From Dirofilaria immitis (Eukaryota > Nematoda > Chromadorea > Rhabditida > Onchocercidae), in contig JAKNDB010000098.1 of the NCBI GenBank assembly GCA_024305405.1, positions 1,198,501-1,262,500 on the forward strand: a DNA stretch of 64,000 bases, given 5' to 3'. Shown here piece after piece: positions 14,501 to 26,500 of the stretch. The notes beneath the pieces were generated by a model. It was not told the origin of the DNA. It saw only the letters and a program-made list of their open reading frames with translations, and ran no database searches. A program made the position numbers and the translations under genes. Position 1 is the stretch's first letter, and every line of letters begins with the position of its first letter.

Positions 14501-17500
14501 CTTGCGAATGTATTTATGAACGTGGGAAGATCCGAGTTAGTTAAAATTTCATTTTTCTTAATAAATAAGCAAAAAAACTTATTTCTATCAGTAGGTGTCA
14601 TCTCATAAAAGATAGGAAAATTATCTGAATAAAGAATCAAATAGTATATTGTGTATTGGTAAATCAGCAATTTCAAAATGACTAATGGTAAACTACTCAT
14701 TCAAAATTTTTCTATTACAAGTCGATGATTTCAGCTAATGAGTGCGCTATGCCCAGAACATGGTTATATGGTCCGAAGAAAAGATAATTCCGGGATATAT
14801 TTCAAAGTACCTGCATATAGTGATATTGAAGAAACACAAGAAAATGATATAAATGTTGGTGACGATGAAAAGGAGCATGATAATAATAGCATGAATAATG
14901 ATGGTAGCAAGGAAGAGAAGTATAAAGAAGATGACATAAACAACAAGGATGAGGAAGAAATGGGGAAGAAAATGAAAGTGGTAAAAGTTCGAAATCTAGC
15001 AATGATGACAAGAAAATAATTGAACAAGTATGACAAATGCGGTGCCAAGATGATGGAAAATAAGGACCCATCGTGCAAAAATGATACCAAAGAGAGATGA
15101 AGCGATGGAAAAACCATCGTATACATCGTGATATAAATTGTGATAGTCTACGATTAAATTAACTGCGAATAAATGAAGTCTTCTCACTCGCTGACAAATA
15201 ACAAATATCAATTGAGAAAGCTGAATAACATCAGCGTAGTTTTTTTTTGATTCGAAAAGCAAAATTTTAAAATCATTTTTTCAAAGGATAAACTGAAAAA
15301 ATATGTGGCTATTCGTGAATTTTTTCATGTGGAAAAACGCTCACATATGAGATTGATGTAGCTCTTTCACTATTATAATGCTGCCATAATTTTATCAAAA
15401 TATACAAACAAAAATTTAGTTCCAATAGTTTTAGAAAATAACAATAGGAAAAGAGAGGAAGAGCGAAAGATCAAGAAAGAGAACGAGAAGAGAATGAACG
15501 GGAGAAATTTTGGGATTGTCAGGCAAATAAACAGCACCATGACGTATTACTGCTGAATCTATTATTAAGAAGTCAAAAGTTTAAATGCTCATATAGAAAT
15601 GGGCAATAAATATATATTAGAAATTAATACTGTTTGATTTTATGTTTTTAAAATATTAAAATCAGCAAAATCAAAATTTTAAATATGACAAACTCAAGTT
15701 TTCTGTAATTATTAAGTCAAGAGATTTTGAAGCATATTTAACATCATTGCTCTTAGTAGTATCACTTTAAATTTTTCATCAAGCTAAATAATACTTCATA
15801 GCATTTAATTCATAAAAAAACTCTCCTATAAAAATTGCCAGAAGGAAAAAATCGCTGCTTCTCTACTCCACAAAATTCATTTTTATATTAATAAATTATT
15901 ACCTTTACAAACTCCTCCAATGTTTCTTTACCAATAATTGTATACGGCAACCTGTGTAAGCCATCGCTTTGAAGTATATACATTGCAACTACAGTACTAC
16001 CCACATCTACACTCCACGCCACATTTCCTTCTGCTACATTCACTGCTACTACCTGACCGCCCACAGCACTTGCAAAGTGTTGGAATGGATACGAAGGATC
16101 AACTAAAAATATTCGGTAATTTTTATCGGTTGCTTTACATGGAATTTTTCCACTCGAATTGCTAATTTATTTATAACTTGCTAATATTTCATTTGAACGC
16201 TATTACTTAACTGTTTATCTTTACAAATTCTCTAACGCTTATTTCCAATAAATACATTATTATTTCATTTAATCATTACATTTTGTATCATTTATACAAA
16301 ATTCAAATCTTATTCGAAAGGTTTACTTATATCCTTTATGTTCATAAATTTAAATTTACCAGGCAAAAGATGACTTGAATAATCGGTAAAAGTTGCATTC
16401 CATCGTCTATCTCGATTTTCTGGATCCATCATTGTTAACTTATATTCTGATCTAAATAGAGAAAATTCAGACAGTTAGCTGATCTTTCCGATTAGGTTTA
16501 TTTTTTACACCGTTATTATTTTATATTGTAAGCGATTGCTTTTCAATTTTTCAACCGCGGTTGCTTAAAAATACTACTCAGTAAAATGCAAATCTATTAA
16601 ATTATAAAAAAAGAAGATTTAGTAAACGAATATTCGACCTTCCAATCAAAATACTGGTATTCTTATTAAGAGGACACTGGCGATCTGTTTGTGACTGTGA
16701 CAGCTCTCCCAGTTTTATTCCTTCGTTCGGATCAATTTCCAACCACACATCTTTCTTGCTTCCTATAAAACTTTACATAAATCGTTACTAGATACAGAAG
16801 ATTACTCAATTAACATCTTTATCAAAATTATTCGCTTTAAGTAATTTAAATCTTCATCGAAAATCTTGATCACAGAATTCAAAGCTAAAATATGAACAAT
16901 GATCAAATTTTTAACTCATCACCATCTTTCTAACCTGCATAAAGAACTCCATCCGTAGTCCGACAAGGTGAAGCAGAAACAAGTTGTGGTATTGAATACG
17001 GCAGCTTCTTCAACTGACCATCTTTTAGTATGTACAAACCACCGTCTTGCGGATCTGGTATGAAAGTGAAACCATGCCGAATAGTTTTGGAGATATCAAT
17101 ATTGGATCTGAAACTTTATTAAAATTAAATGAGAGAAATATCATTTCACCATATTTCACTAAACAGATAGCTACAAAAAATGCTTATTTAAAGAAAACTA
17201 AAAATTCGTAAATTTTTATTTTTCATAATTGAATTACATGTTATCTTTCATGTCATATATTCATATCTATTAAAGTTAATGAAAAACAAAAAAATATCAT
17301 TCCATTATCCGCATGTCATAATCATCACAATGTGGGCATCAGCCCTCTACGAATTATCAACATTGCTGAGAAGCAAAAAGTGACTTACCTTCTTTTAAAG
17401 ACCACTTTATTTCTCCACTATGAAAATCAATTCCTTTAAGATAGCCATCAATTGTAGAAACCAGTAATGTGCCGCTCAAAACAGCAGATGGATGAGACTG

Positions 17501-18694
17501 GATAATCTGAAAATCATGAAGAATTATGTTAATTCTCATATACGCAGTCATTCATTATCAAATATTATGTAAAATTAGACAAATTATTTGAAGTTGAAAA
17601 TCTTTCTTTATTGAAATATATTATTTCAAAATAAATGTAGTCACTTTTATATAATTAAGTAAACAAGAAAAAGAACAAAATTCTGCAGAAATGAACGCTA
17701 TGTTTTTATAAATTCCAATTTAAGTGGCTTGTAACAGTAAAGCATTACTACAAGTAAACAATGATATTTGCATAATGCAAATTTCTTTTCATATTTCAAT
17801 ATATTATAACATACTTTTAAAGCAATGTAAATTGTAGTTTGATTTTTTTCATTTATGCTATACTAAGATTTCCTAAAGAAACATAAAAACAGGACTTCTG
17901 CAAGCAATTAATTTGGCCAAATAAACATATATTTTCTCTAATTAAGCAATGTTCTTTCACTGTTCCAAAATCTCCGGCCTTCAGTTCTACTCAAATAAAT
18001 ACTTTGAAGCTATATTTATTTTCTGATTTCAATCGATCAAACGTGAATTCATCCCATCATTAAATTAATCTGAAATCATTCTTAGAGAATATATCACGTT
18101 TTTATAGTTCATTTTCAATAGGGAAATAAGAATACTTCCAACAAAATCGACTACCTAAATTTAACACTTTTGTATGCCGACATATTTAATTTAGGCTTTT
18201 TAATGGAACAAAAATTAAGCTCATATTTAGCTATTTTATTAAAGTTCTCTGAAAAAGTTCACCAAAGTAGAAAACAACTCATTCAGAAATATTCAACCAT
18301 CATTCGCTAGAATATTTATATTCAATTCTAAAGAATCAAAATCCTTTTCCTTTCATATTTTTCAATAAATTGCCCTTATGTCCCGTTTTTCGTTATAAAA
18401 ATTTCCATGAGAATATTTTATCAATGTGATAAAGCATGTAAAAGAAAATATTAATGCCTCAGAACGTATACTACAACAAGCTGAAATGTAACGTCATCGT
18501 ATAATATATTAAATTGCTATCACCTATTACTATACCTTCTTAATAAATCGATAAACAAATACCGTAAAACAATATAAAATAAAAATTTTTCAATGTTATT
18601 AATAGACATTGATGCAATAATAACTTACATCTTTAGCATTGGCAATCGATGTTGACACGATAAGAATTAAAAATAAAATGAATGAATTGTGCAT
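456..18694 (-). CDS. ire-1: IRE1 endoplasmic-reticulum stress sensor (5' part of gene: signal peptide, luminal domain, TM)
   Basis: IRE1 senses unfolded proteins in the ER lumen and, through a cytosolic kinase-RNase, splices xbp-1 mRNA. Exons, 5' to 3': 18694-18629 (signal peptide, starts [13 protein letters not shown]), 17506-17389, 17107-16935, 16762-16639, 16451-16360, 16102-15903, 1716-1499, 1292-1181, 930-818, 572-456. Family landmarks: [82 protein letters not shown], then a TM ([20 protein letters not shown]). About 445 residues are visible and the TM falls near residue 430, as in human IRE1. Intron phases agree across the 14 kb intron. Kinase and RNase lie left of base 1. Breaks: one base is missing in the A-run at 1595-1598 (minus-strand T4), and exons 2 and 3 disagree in phase by one. 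The family call is near certain; individual exon ends are inferred from splice consensus. Confidence 0.9.
2532..4063 (-). CDS. small tail-anchored membrane protein, function unknown
   Basis: I do not recognise this protein. Three exons are read on the minus strand: 4063-4031 (starts [11 protein letters not shown]), 3975-3910 ([20 protein letters not shown]), and 2654-2532, ending in TGA. All junctions are phase 0 with GT/AG ends, giving 73 residues. The last exon carries a short charged helix ([13 protein letters not shown]) followed by one hydrophobic span ([20 protein letters not shown]) and a short polar end, the layout of a tail-anchored protein with its N-terminus in the cytosol. The gene lies inside the large ire-1 intron, on the same strand, and its start faces the DEG/ENaC start about 250 bp away. 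The last acceptor is weak (ATAAG, or ATAAGCAG three bases on), so one residue there is uncertain. It is too short for a clear ORF in any single exon. Confidence 0.5.
4301..4320 (+). other. candidate spliced-leader (trans-splice) acceptor at the DEG/ENaC start
   Basis: TTATTTGCAG ends at 4310, nine bases before the first ATG (4320), with no earlier coding exon seen. In nematodes such an acceptor directly upstream of a start codon commonly receives a spliced leader. An upstream 5' UTR intron would look the same. Confidence 0.4.
4320..15019 (+). CDS. degenerin/ENaC (amiloride-sensitive sodium channel) subunit
   Basis: Two-TM cation channel subunit, active as a trimer in the plasma membrane. Exons: 4320-4443, 7574-7868, 8311-8409, 8578-8638, 9754-10004, 10514-10823, 11168-11325, 11663-11763, 12110-12270, 12446-12544, 12624-12826, 13306-13485, 13676-13806, 14122-14261, 14418-14535, 14735-15019 (TAA). 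Family marks: HG before TM1 ([12 protein letters not shown]), TM1 ([19 protein letters not shown]), [33 protein letters not shown], the Cys-rich stretch at 12624-12826, [10 protein letters not shown], and TM2 with the selectivity triplet GAS ([17 protein letters not shown]). The cytosolic tail is long (~150 residues), Cys-bearing, then acidic. One base is missing at each of five points: the exon 1/2 phase, twice in exon 6 (one in A8 at 10601-10608), T5 at 13434-13438, and A5 at 14465-14469. Adding five bases gives exactly 907 codons. It is nested antisense in an ire-1 intron. The subfamily is not assigned. Confidence 0.88.
5231..5420. repeat. imperfect direct duplication inside the first DEG/ENaC intron
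   Basis: A ~70-bp unit (CTATAAAAT... ...AATCATCCAAGTTA.AAAAAAAGAAATCTTA) occurs near 5231-5300 and again near 5351-5420, about 120 bp apart, with several substitutions. The rest of the 3.1 kb intron (4444-7573) is AT-rich with no exon I can support. Confidence 0.6.
5460..5515. repeat. perfect palindrome with an (AT)n core
   Basis: TTTTTATATACTACAT on the left is matched by ATGTAGTATATAAAAA on the right around an alternating AT tract. Together they form one uninterrupted inverted repeat that could extrude as a cruciform. Confidence 0.8.
5957..6050 (+). repeat. TG/TATG microsatellite
   Basis: Alternating TGTGTG and TATGTG blocks followed by TATATATA. This is simple repeat inside the DEG/ENaC intron and has no coding potential. 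Confidence 0.9.
15020..15902. other. non-coding stretch between the DEG/ENaC stop and an ire-1 exon
   Basis: Mostly AT-rich. AATAAA about 150 bp after the channel stop (near 15166) could serve as its poly(A) signal. One frame on the plus strand, roughly 15447-15609, is open to a TAA and very charged ([19 protein letters not shown]), preceded by a TTTTAG. It could be an extra or alternative 3' exon of the channel tail, but I cannot connect it. I looked here for IRE1 kinase exons and found none. Confidence 0.4.
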
Positions 18695-21600
18695 ATCGCG
18701 TTCGATTATATGCATTCAGCATAGGAAACATGTGAGATCAAGCAAAACACATCGTAAATCCTTCAAAAATTTTTGTGAATGATATTTATCTGAAAATGAA
18801 AAAATTAGTTCAATTTTTTAATTAATAAAATTAATGAAATCTTCGGAAAATATACTCTGAAAGTGTAAATTTCTCATAAACACAGAGAGCATTAAAGTTA
18901 ACAATGAATTTGTCATTTCATTAAAACATTTGCTTTGTTTAGTCAAAATTATTAATAAAAATATTATCACTGCCTCACTATGCGATAATTAAATCAATAA
19001 GTTAATAAATGAAATGTATGTAAAGTAAATAAATATACAAGGCAAGTGACGTCAAAGTACCCCAAAACTCAACACAACAAAAATCACAGGTAATCATCAT
19101 CCGTGAAAATATATAATTTCAAAGGAATTTATATAATCGCGGTCACTATGTGCGAACGTTATATCTCTCCCTCAACTAATTCAGTCATTGAATTATTCGA
19201 TGGATGGACTGTAAAAACGAATAGTTACGTATTTGGAATTATAATTAATTGATAAAATTTTAATTTCAAGATTATATTAATGAAGTCAAAGTATAATATA
19301 ATAAACAAACTATCATTGCTACAATTTAAGCTTAATAATTTCTCGACTGACTTACAAAAAATGTAGAAAAAAAAAGATTTTTGCTATGTTACTTGCAATA
19401 TCATAATGAATATTTAAGAAAAACTTATATATATTTTGTAGAATATTACAAAATCAAATTATATAGTAAAAGTTTTCAATTAGAATGAATTTTAAAATAT
19501 TCATTGCAATATAATGCGAAATTAATTCTTTTGAAAGTATTGAAAAGGATAGTATAATATATACATATATATAAGAATAATATAATATAAAGAATATTAT
19601 AAAAATAAAATAAAAGAATATAAATGTATAAGAATACTACAATATAAAAACATTATAAAAATAAAGAATATAAATGTGAAAGAATAGTATAATATAAATA
19701 TAAAAAACAATAAATACAACACAAACGAATAATACAGTATAAACATAAACGAATAATATAAAAAGAAAAGTAATAGAATAAAAAAATAATATAAACAAAA
19801 ATAAAAAAATAATAAAGCTAAGATGTCTTAAATATTTCGTTCTAAAATAAAATCCACCACTTTATCACTCTTCCCTATCAGTGATATATTTAAATCATTT
19901 AGAGATGATCAGCTTTCCGTCTAATTCATTAATAAACATTCATAGAATCATATTCTCAATTTCACGATTCTTTATAAATTGAAATTTAAGATTTAGTTTA
20001 ATTATTTTATAAATATTTTTAAAATTATATTCTCATTTATTTTTCCCGAATGTTCAAGTTTTATGAAGTATTTTTTTCGATAATTTAACAGGTAAATAAT
20101 AATTTCATAGGTAGGATATTAGCAATAATGAAAAGAATATCTGTGATATAATTAATTATATCAACAATATTCAGATCTATTATCAGATTAGATCTAAACG
20201 AACAAAAATACAAGGAATGATATTTCGAAAATATTTTCCTTCATTTTCAAAAACTTCATGCTTAATAAATTCTCGATCACTTTCCTATTTTACATCTAAT
20301 TGCAAGCACTTTTTTAATCTATTCTCGAGTAGTTATTGATATATATTTTAGGAAATTGTTGAAAATTATTTAAAATTTATTTAAATTCTTTATTCATATA
20401 ATAATGATAAGTTTTATTCGTCTTATGCTTCCTTGTTAGCTTCTCTTTATAATAATATAAATGAAAATTCATATTTTGCATTCAAATACGATATATTTTT
20501 CCGGAAAATAAATATATATTTAATAATTCCTCAATTTATTTCAAATAGCAAACAGATAATAGGAAAAAGAAAATCAGTTTTATTGTTATTTCTTGAAGAT
20601 AAAATTTAAATAAGTTTATTTCATATGAAAACATATTTATTTCTTTGCACCTGTATAATTTCACCGGCAAAATTATTAATAAACAATTAATTTACAATAA
20701 ATTATAAAGATAGATATTGAGAGAAAGGGAGAGAGAGAGTGAGAGAGGGAAAGAGAGAGGGAGAAAACTAACAAATAATGATAATCAAATAAAAACAAAT
20801 TAATGCAGATATGATTATCAAATAAGAACGAATTGATAATCAAATAATGATTCATTAATAATTATAAAAGAGATCAATATATAAATGCATTATAAGTTGA
20901 ATATATTATTGGCAGGAATGTTCTCGCAAATAGATCATAAACATTTTTCTCATATATTATTAAATCAAATAAATTTGCATTCAAAAAAAATGCACAATAA
21001 TATGCAACAGTAATACTGAAATGAAAAAAAAGAGCGACTAAAATTATAACAAAAATAACAATATGTTTTAGCAAAAAATCTATTGCTAAAACAAAATAAA
21101 GTAAAAAAAATTATCCGAAATATTAAAAATTTTCTTGCTAATTTTTGCTATCATTCATTTGAATAGAATTAACGGCTATTTTCTAATTACTGTACTACAG
21201 TAATTAGATTACAATTATACTGTCTAAAGTAACAAGATTATAAGAATTTTAGATAGCATACATTTTAATGAAAAAAAATCAGAGAATAACAGAAAAAATC
21301 AGAAAATAACAGAAAAAAGAATTCCAGGTTTTCATTAAAAATCGACAAATTTTTCTTTTTGGTTTTAAAATTTCAAATATAAATTTTTCTGGAATCAAAA
21401 ATTTCGAAAAGTATATTTAAACAATTCAAAGAAAGAGAGAAAATACATATAAATAAAACAATACAAAATTCTGGTCTAAAATTAAAACAGGCTATTCCTA
21501 ATCAACAAGAGAAAAAAAACATATACATAAAACAATATGAAATTCTCGTCCAAAATTAAAGAAGGCTATTATTAATCAAGAAGAAGAAAAAAATATTGAA

Positions 21601-21799
21601 TGGTTGAAATATTCCTGTAGATGAAGTAAGATAAGAAAATAATTTCAACAATTAGAATATACTAACACTCTATGCATTTCCAAGATCTATTGCTAATTAT
21701 TACTTTGTTTGATTATTCAAACTTTTATAATATAATTATCAACCATTCAAAATTGAATATAATAAATAGATATTACTAACAAATAAATACAATTTAAAG
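18695..21799. other. intergenic AT-rich DNA upstream of ire-1
   Basis: No exon or RNA gene is supported on either strand. It holds degenerate TATAA/GAATATAA runs at 19.5-19.8 kb, an AG-rich microsatellite at 20720-20765, and the presumed ire-1 promoter. Short open frames here, such as 20874-21074 on the minus strand, have chance-level AT-rich composition. Confidence 0.6.
19047..19054. promoter_or_regulatory. TGACGTCA palindrome (CRE/UPR-type element) upstream of ire-1
   Basis: A perfect TGACGTCA lies 353 bp upstream of the ire-1 ATG. CREB, ATF6 and XBP1-type bZIP factors bind this core or close relatives. Function here is inference from motif and position only. Confidence 0.35.
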
Positions 21800-22282
21800 T
21801 TATTTTCTTAAGAGATCTTTATGATGAATTGCCCGAAAAACATTGTCTAAACAAAGCGGTACAAGTTGATGTTGTAGCATATTGCCATCGTCGTAGTTTA
21901 TATATCCTAAGATTACTTTTCATATCAATTAATTAAATGCCAAGAATAAATTTCAAAGAATTCGTTAAAATATTAATATAAAACAAAATAATTATTGTAA
22001 TGTATTTTACTAATTACCAGAATTGTTCAACATCATTCAATGAAACAGTTAATATATTATATATCTTATCGCTAAAAATAAGACATGATGGCAAGAATTT
22101 GCTGGTGATAATTTCTAAAAAAATTAATCCGTTAGATTAAATAAAATTTAGTTGAACTATTGATAAGAGATTGTTGATAAGTTACTGATCATTTGATAAG
22201 AATGCAAATAATTATCATGTGCAGCATACAGATAGACTTTAAGCGAATGCCTTTGCACGAAATTGCAAATATCACGACTAGA
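21800..22282 (-). CDS. C-terminal exons of a histidine acid phosphatase-like gene (partial)
   Basis: Three small exons on the minus strand: 22282-22186, 22114-22018 and 21906-21800 (TAA). The first contains KVYLYAAHD, closely resembling the catalytic His-Asp segment near the C-terminus of histidine acid phosphatases such as lysophosphatidate phosphatase ACP6. The second has KFLPSCLIF where the family has a K-W-P-P segment. A W-Y-I-N-Y strand then corresponds to the late core strand. The first junction is in phase. The second disagrees by one base, so the final ~35 residues (ending near LVPLCLDNVFRAIHH) are read in the best-looking frame. I found no N-terminal half with the RHG motif between here and the rootletin stop. 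The gene is therefore truncated, split or mis-assembled, or the N-terminal exons are too damaged to see. The family assignment rests mainly on one motif. Confidence 0.42.
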
Positions 22283-23517
22283 CTAGAAATAAATGTGTTC
22301 TAAAAAAACGAGAAACTAAATGAAAAGCTATGCAAAGCGATGAGATAAACATTGCATAAATTGACAGTAATTATTTTCAAATAAAAAGATCAAGTTATAA
22401 TTACAACTTATTAATCAACCTTATATAGATTCAGTCTAATAATTCATCAAATAATATTCAATAAATAATAGAAAAATTATCAATAAAGCATAACTATATC
22501 GAGAATCCTTATTAACATAGAAAATAAACATGCAAATGTAAATCTAAGTTGTAGATTAATTTGATTATATGTCGAGAGCCTTACTTACACAAAAGCAAAT
22601 AACATGCAGAATATGATGATTCTAAATTGCAGTCGTAGAAGAAGCTAAAAGATAATCATAATAAATCGATCATACTTCTGTGGAAATATTATCATGAAAT
22701 AAAGCCGATTTACAACAATATTGATTTTGATTTTTTTCTCTAATTCTTTGAATCAATTGTTTCTTTTCGTCTAAATTGTCGATAAAGCCTGAAACTAATT
22801 GTACTATATAGCCATATTTTTCATTTAGATAAAATATTCCAAAAATGGAGAAAATAAAAATAAAAATAAATCCTGTATGATAGTTATCTAAAAAATCTAG
22901 AATCAATTTAATCATTTAATTTGGAAATGATAATTTTTATCTAGTCCTAGAAATCTCAATTACATGAAAAAGTCAAAAGTCAAAAGAAATTAAATGGAGT
23001 CTGAAAAGAATCCGAATGAAATTTCGGATTTTAGTTTAGTCAAAAGAAATTAAATGGAGTCTGAAAAGAATCCGAATGAAATTTGAAGAGAAAATAGCAA
23101 ATATTTTTGAAAAAAATGATCTCTAAAAAGCACATGCCTTTTCTGACATCTTATAAATATTGGAAAGGTAGCTAAATAAAAATAATTTGTAAATCGAGTC
23201 AGAAATTTCTCAATCAAACATTTTAATTATGAAATTTCGAAAATTCTTCCCAAAAATCAAGGAAAAAAACTTCACATGAAAAATTTTGCTACTCATCCGT
23301 AGAAAAATTGAAGCTATAAATTCATGCAGCATGCATGCAAGCATGATAACAAGATACAAAGCCATAAATAAATAATTATATTCCTTAATATATGTCAAAG
23401 ATAAGCAAAAATCGGCGCCTTGTATCTGGACACTTCCGAAAATTAACGACAGTAAGCAGAGAGAAAAAACTTCTGACGATGATTTTTCTAAAACGACAAC
23501 TGTGAATTCTTTAAGCT
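22283..23517. other. downstream flank of rootletin with two unassigned hydrophobic open frames
   Basis: Minus-strand frames 22915-22670 (hydrophobic N-terminal half, then charged LDEKKQLIQRIREKNQ) and 23521-23210 (several hydrophobic spans, starting directly at the rootletin stop) are open for 81 and 103 codons. Either could be 3' UTR or an exon of the phosphatase-like gene. I see no homology and cannot call them genes. Confidence 0.3.
22979..23084. repeat. 60-bp-period tandem duplication
   Basis: GTCAAAAGAAATTAAATGG and the bases after it repeat exactly for 46 bases at a spacing of 60 (22979 and 23039). Being exact, the duplication is recent. Confidence 0.9.
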
Positions 23518-26500
23518 TCAATATGTAAAATTTTTGCTCAAACTCTGTGCTCGAATTCGTGTTTCAACAGCCAGCTGACAATATTCGTGTGGAAGGTGTA
23601 GTGAAAGCCGATGCATTGATGAAACAAAATCATCGAAGTCTGACCTCAATTCTCGTGGATTTTGTTGAACAATTGCTGTTCGTTCCACGATCTCAAGTCG
23701 TCGCTTCCGTTCTGAATCCAATTGCTCTCTAAGTGCTATTATTTTTGATTCGCAGACCTTAATCTTTTGCACATATGCTAATTCTCGTTGCTCAAGTAAT
23801 TGTTCAATCTGAAAAAATTTGACTCAAATTATCATATTAAAAATGAATGACAATAAAGCTGGGCTGACATCGTTCCCTGCCCTCATCTAATATTTATTAA
23901 TTTTGAACAAAGATGTATCAGAATCAAAAATACGGTAAAAGTATTGTAAAATAAATCCTTCAAATTTAAGTTCAATAATTAACTAATATTTCACATTCGA
24001 TTTGAATTAATTCAAATATTCGAGATAAAATACAGAGCAATTAAATTTCTCCCACATGACAAATTGAACTTTTGAGCATCAGTGATAGTTAATCGATAAT
24101 GAAAAAAATTTTTTTTTGATTGTGACACTAAATCTTTTGTTAAAAAAAAGGAAAATAACAGTTAGAAAATTATATTACTTGTTGCCTTTCACGTTGAGTT
24201 TGCAACAGTTTATTTTCCAAAGTTCTTAATTGTGTCGCAGATTCTTTAACCAAATGTGAACCATTTTCCTTTTCAAGTTGGACAACCTAAAAGGCAACTG
24301 TCTAGTAACATTTCAGATTCGGACCTTTTTAAAATATTTGTCAACATTAACTAATGATTTAAAAAAATTTTTTTCCATTGTTTTATAAATATAGATATGA
24401 AATGAAGCTTAGGCCTAATTCAAAATGATTATTAATCAACGAATGCAAATTAAAAAATTTATGAATTTGATATCATGAAAAACTTACAGCTAATAGGGCA
24501 ATTATGAAAACTTTGAAATTAAATTAAATTAACCTGATTTTGCAGTTGTGTGCAATTTCTATACAATTCCATATTCTCTTTTTCCATTGTTGTCAACGAT
24601 TTATCTAATGCTTGACGTTCTGATGTTATTTGACGTATTGTTGCATCGGTTCGTTGTTTATCGGCTTCCAACTAGAAAAGGCCTAACTTTTTACTTGAAT
24701 TCAAAACGGCATTTTAGATTTATACAATGCATTCAAATTTGCTAATTTATTACAATTTAAAGTTTTTAAATGGATAAAATAAAAATTAACAAAAGTCAAA
24801 ATGCTATCACAACAATAATGTTATGTTGAAAAACTTGATCAAAATTTTTTAAATTACCACTTCCATTTATTAAGTATCTAATGTTGTTTGATGACGAATA
24901 ATCCTCATTTTAATATGATATAAAATGTTACGGTACAATATAATATTGCTGTGCATTTTGTAATAGAAATAAAAAAAAGATATTCGAAAAAAGTAAAATT
25001 TTATTGACTTAATGAACTGATTTAATCATTTAGATAAATATTTACTGACTTGCAAAACCAAAAACATAAAACTAATCCACTCGATTAAAGTAATCAAGGA
25101 TATCTTTTTGCTTTTTTCGAAATTAAAAATGAAAAAAATTTACCGTTTCAATATTTCGTTTTAGAGCCAAACGTTCTCTTTCAAGACGTGCACGACATGC
25201 ATCAAATTCTCGATGCTCCACTTCAGCTCTATTTAAACGTCGTTTCAATTCTTCATTCTCCGCAAGAAGTGTGATTTTCTCGCTTCGCAATTTTTCCAGT
25301 TCAATGTGTATATCCTTTTCCATTTGCTGATTATCTCTTTCTCGCTTAAATAATAATCATTTTCATGATTAAAAATTTACGAAAAAATTTACTGATTTGT
25401 CATGAAACATATATACTTATTGTGTGCCAAAAAATTCTATTATTATTAAATTATCAAATTTATCATTATGATTAGGAAAAAAAATCTTAAATATTCCTAA
25501 AAGATATAGTATATTACAGTGAATTAATAAAATTTAACAATTATGCTAAACTACATCATTTCCTTTTTCAAAAAAAGAAAGAATAATCAACATTAACTAA
25601 AGAACAATCCACAATAATGCAATTTCTTAAAAAGAAAAAGAACCTTTTGTATGTTATTCAAATGCTCTTGCAAACGATTCTTCTCTGCAAGCAATTCTTC
25701 CAATTTACGTTGCATACTAGCAATTCTATGAGATGTTTGTTTTGACGATTTCTTGCTTCGTCCAACTCATTTCTAAAATACAAATAATGTAATTACTGCT
25801 ATGGATATATACACATATAAACAAATGTAATGAAAAAATTTTAGTTTAAAAATAATAATTTTTCCATGCTATACAATCGAAATATTATTTTAAATTCTTA
25901 AATGATCTAAAATACATCGCAAACTTTTTCTGCAGCATCAGAATATTCTATATATATAATTATATATATATATATAAGAGAGAGAATAAAAACTAAAATT
26001 CATATTCACATATTAAAATTAAATGTATTCCTAAAATCATTCCAATGAATTTCGAAAACATACTCCAGAGACTGTTTTCCTTGATCGCTGATTCGTAATC
26101 TAAGCAAACAATTGTCATATTCATGCTGTAGTGAATTTAATTTTGACAATAATTCTGAGCCAGTGATTTTTACGAGATCATCTTGTTTGCGTCGATCTTC
26201 TCCTAAGTCTTCATCCACCTTAATTAAATTATTTAGAAGCATATTCATATAATTCTTATATTAGTAAGTTAATCAAAATTTGAAATTGGACTGCACATTT
26301 AATTCATCTGACAGAAATATATTAAAGTAAATTTCATAATAATAATAATAATACAGACTTTCCTTTGTTGCCAAAATAAAAAACATTTAAGAATTTAATG
26401 CAAAGGTACTAAATACTTTACTTTTGCACGCTCAAGCATATTTCTATATTCCTTGTTCGCTTTTTCCAATTCTCCACATTGTTGTCGCGTTCTTGTAAGT

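Noticed and set aside
4320..15019. DEG/ENaC as a pseudogene because of several frame breaks
   Set aside because: Breaks are single missing bases mostly in homopolymers; splice sites, TM segments and phases are otherwise intact.
14764..15262. Three antisense open frames opposite the channel tail
   Set aside because: Mirror of the GAA/GAT-rich coding strand; no initiation context or family features.
15020..15902. IRE1 kinase-RNase exons expected directly after the 15903 exon
   Set aside because: No kinase motifs on the minus strand here; the gene continues instead at 1716.
20874..21074. 66-codon open frame
   Set aside because: Composition follows the AT-rich background; no splice partners.
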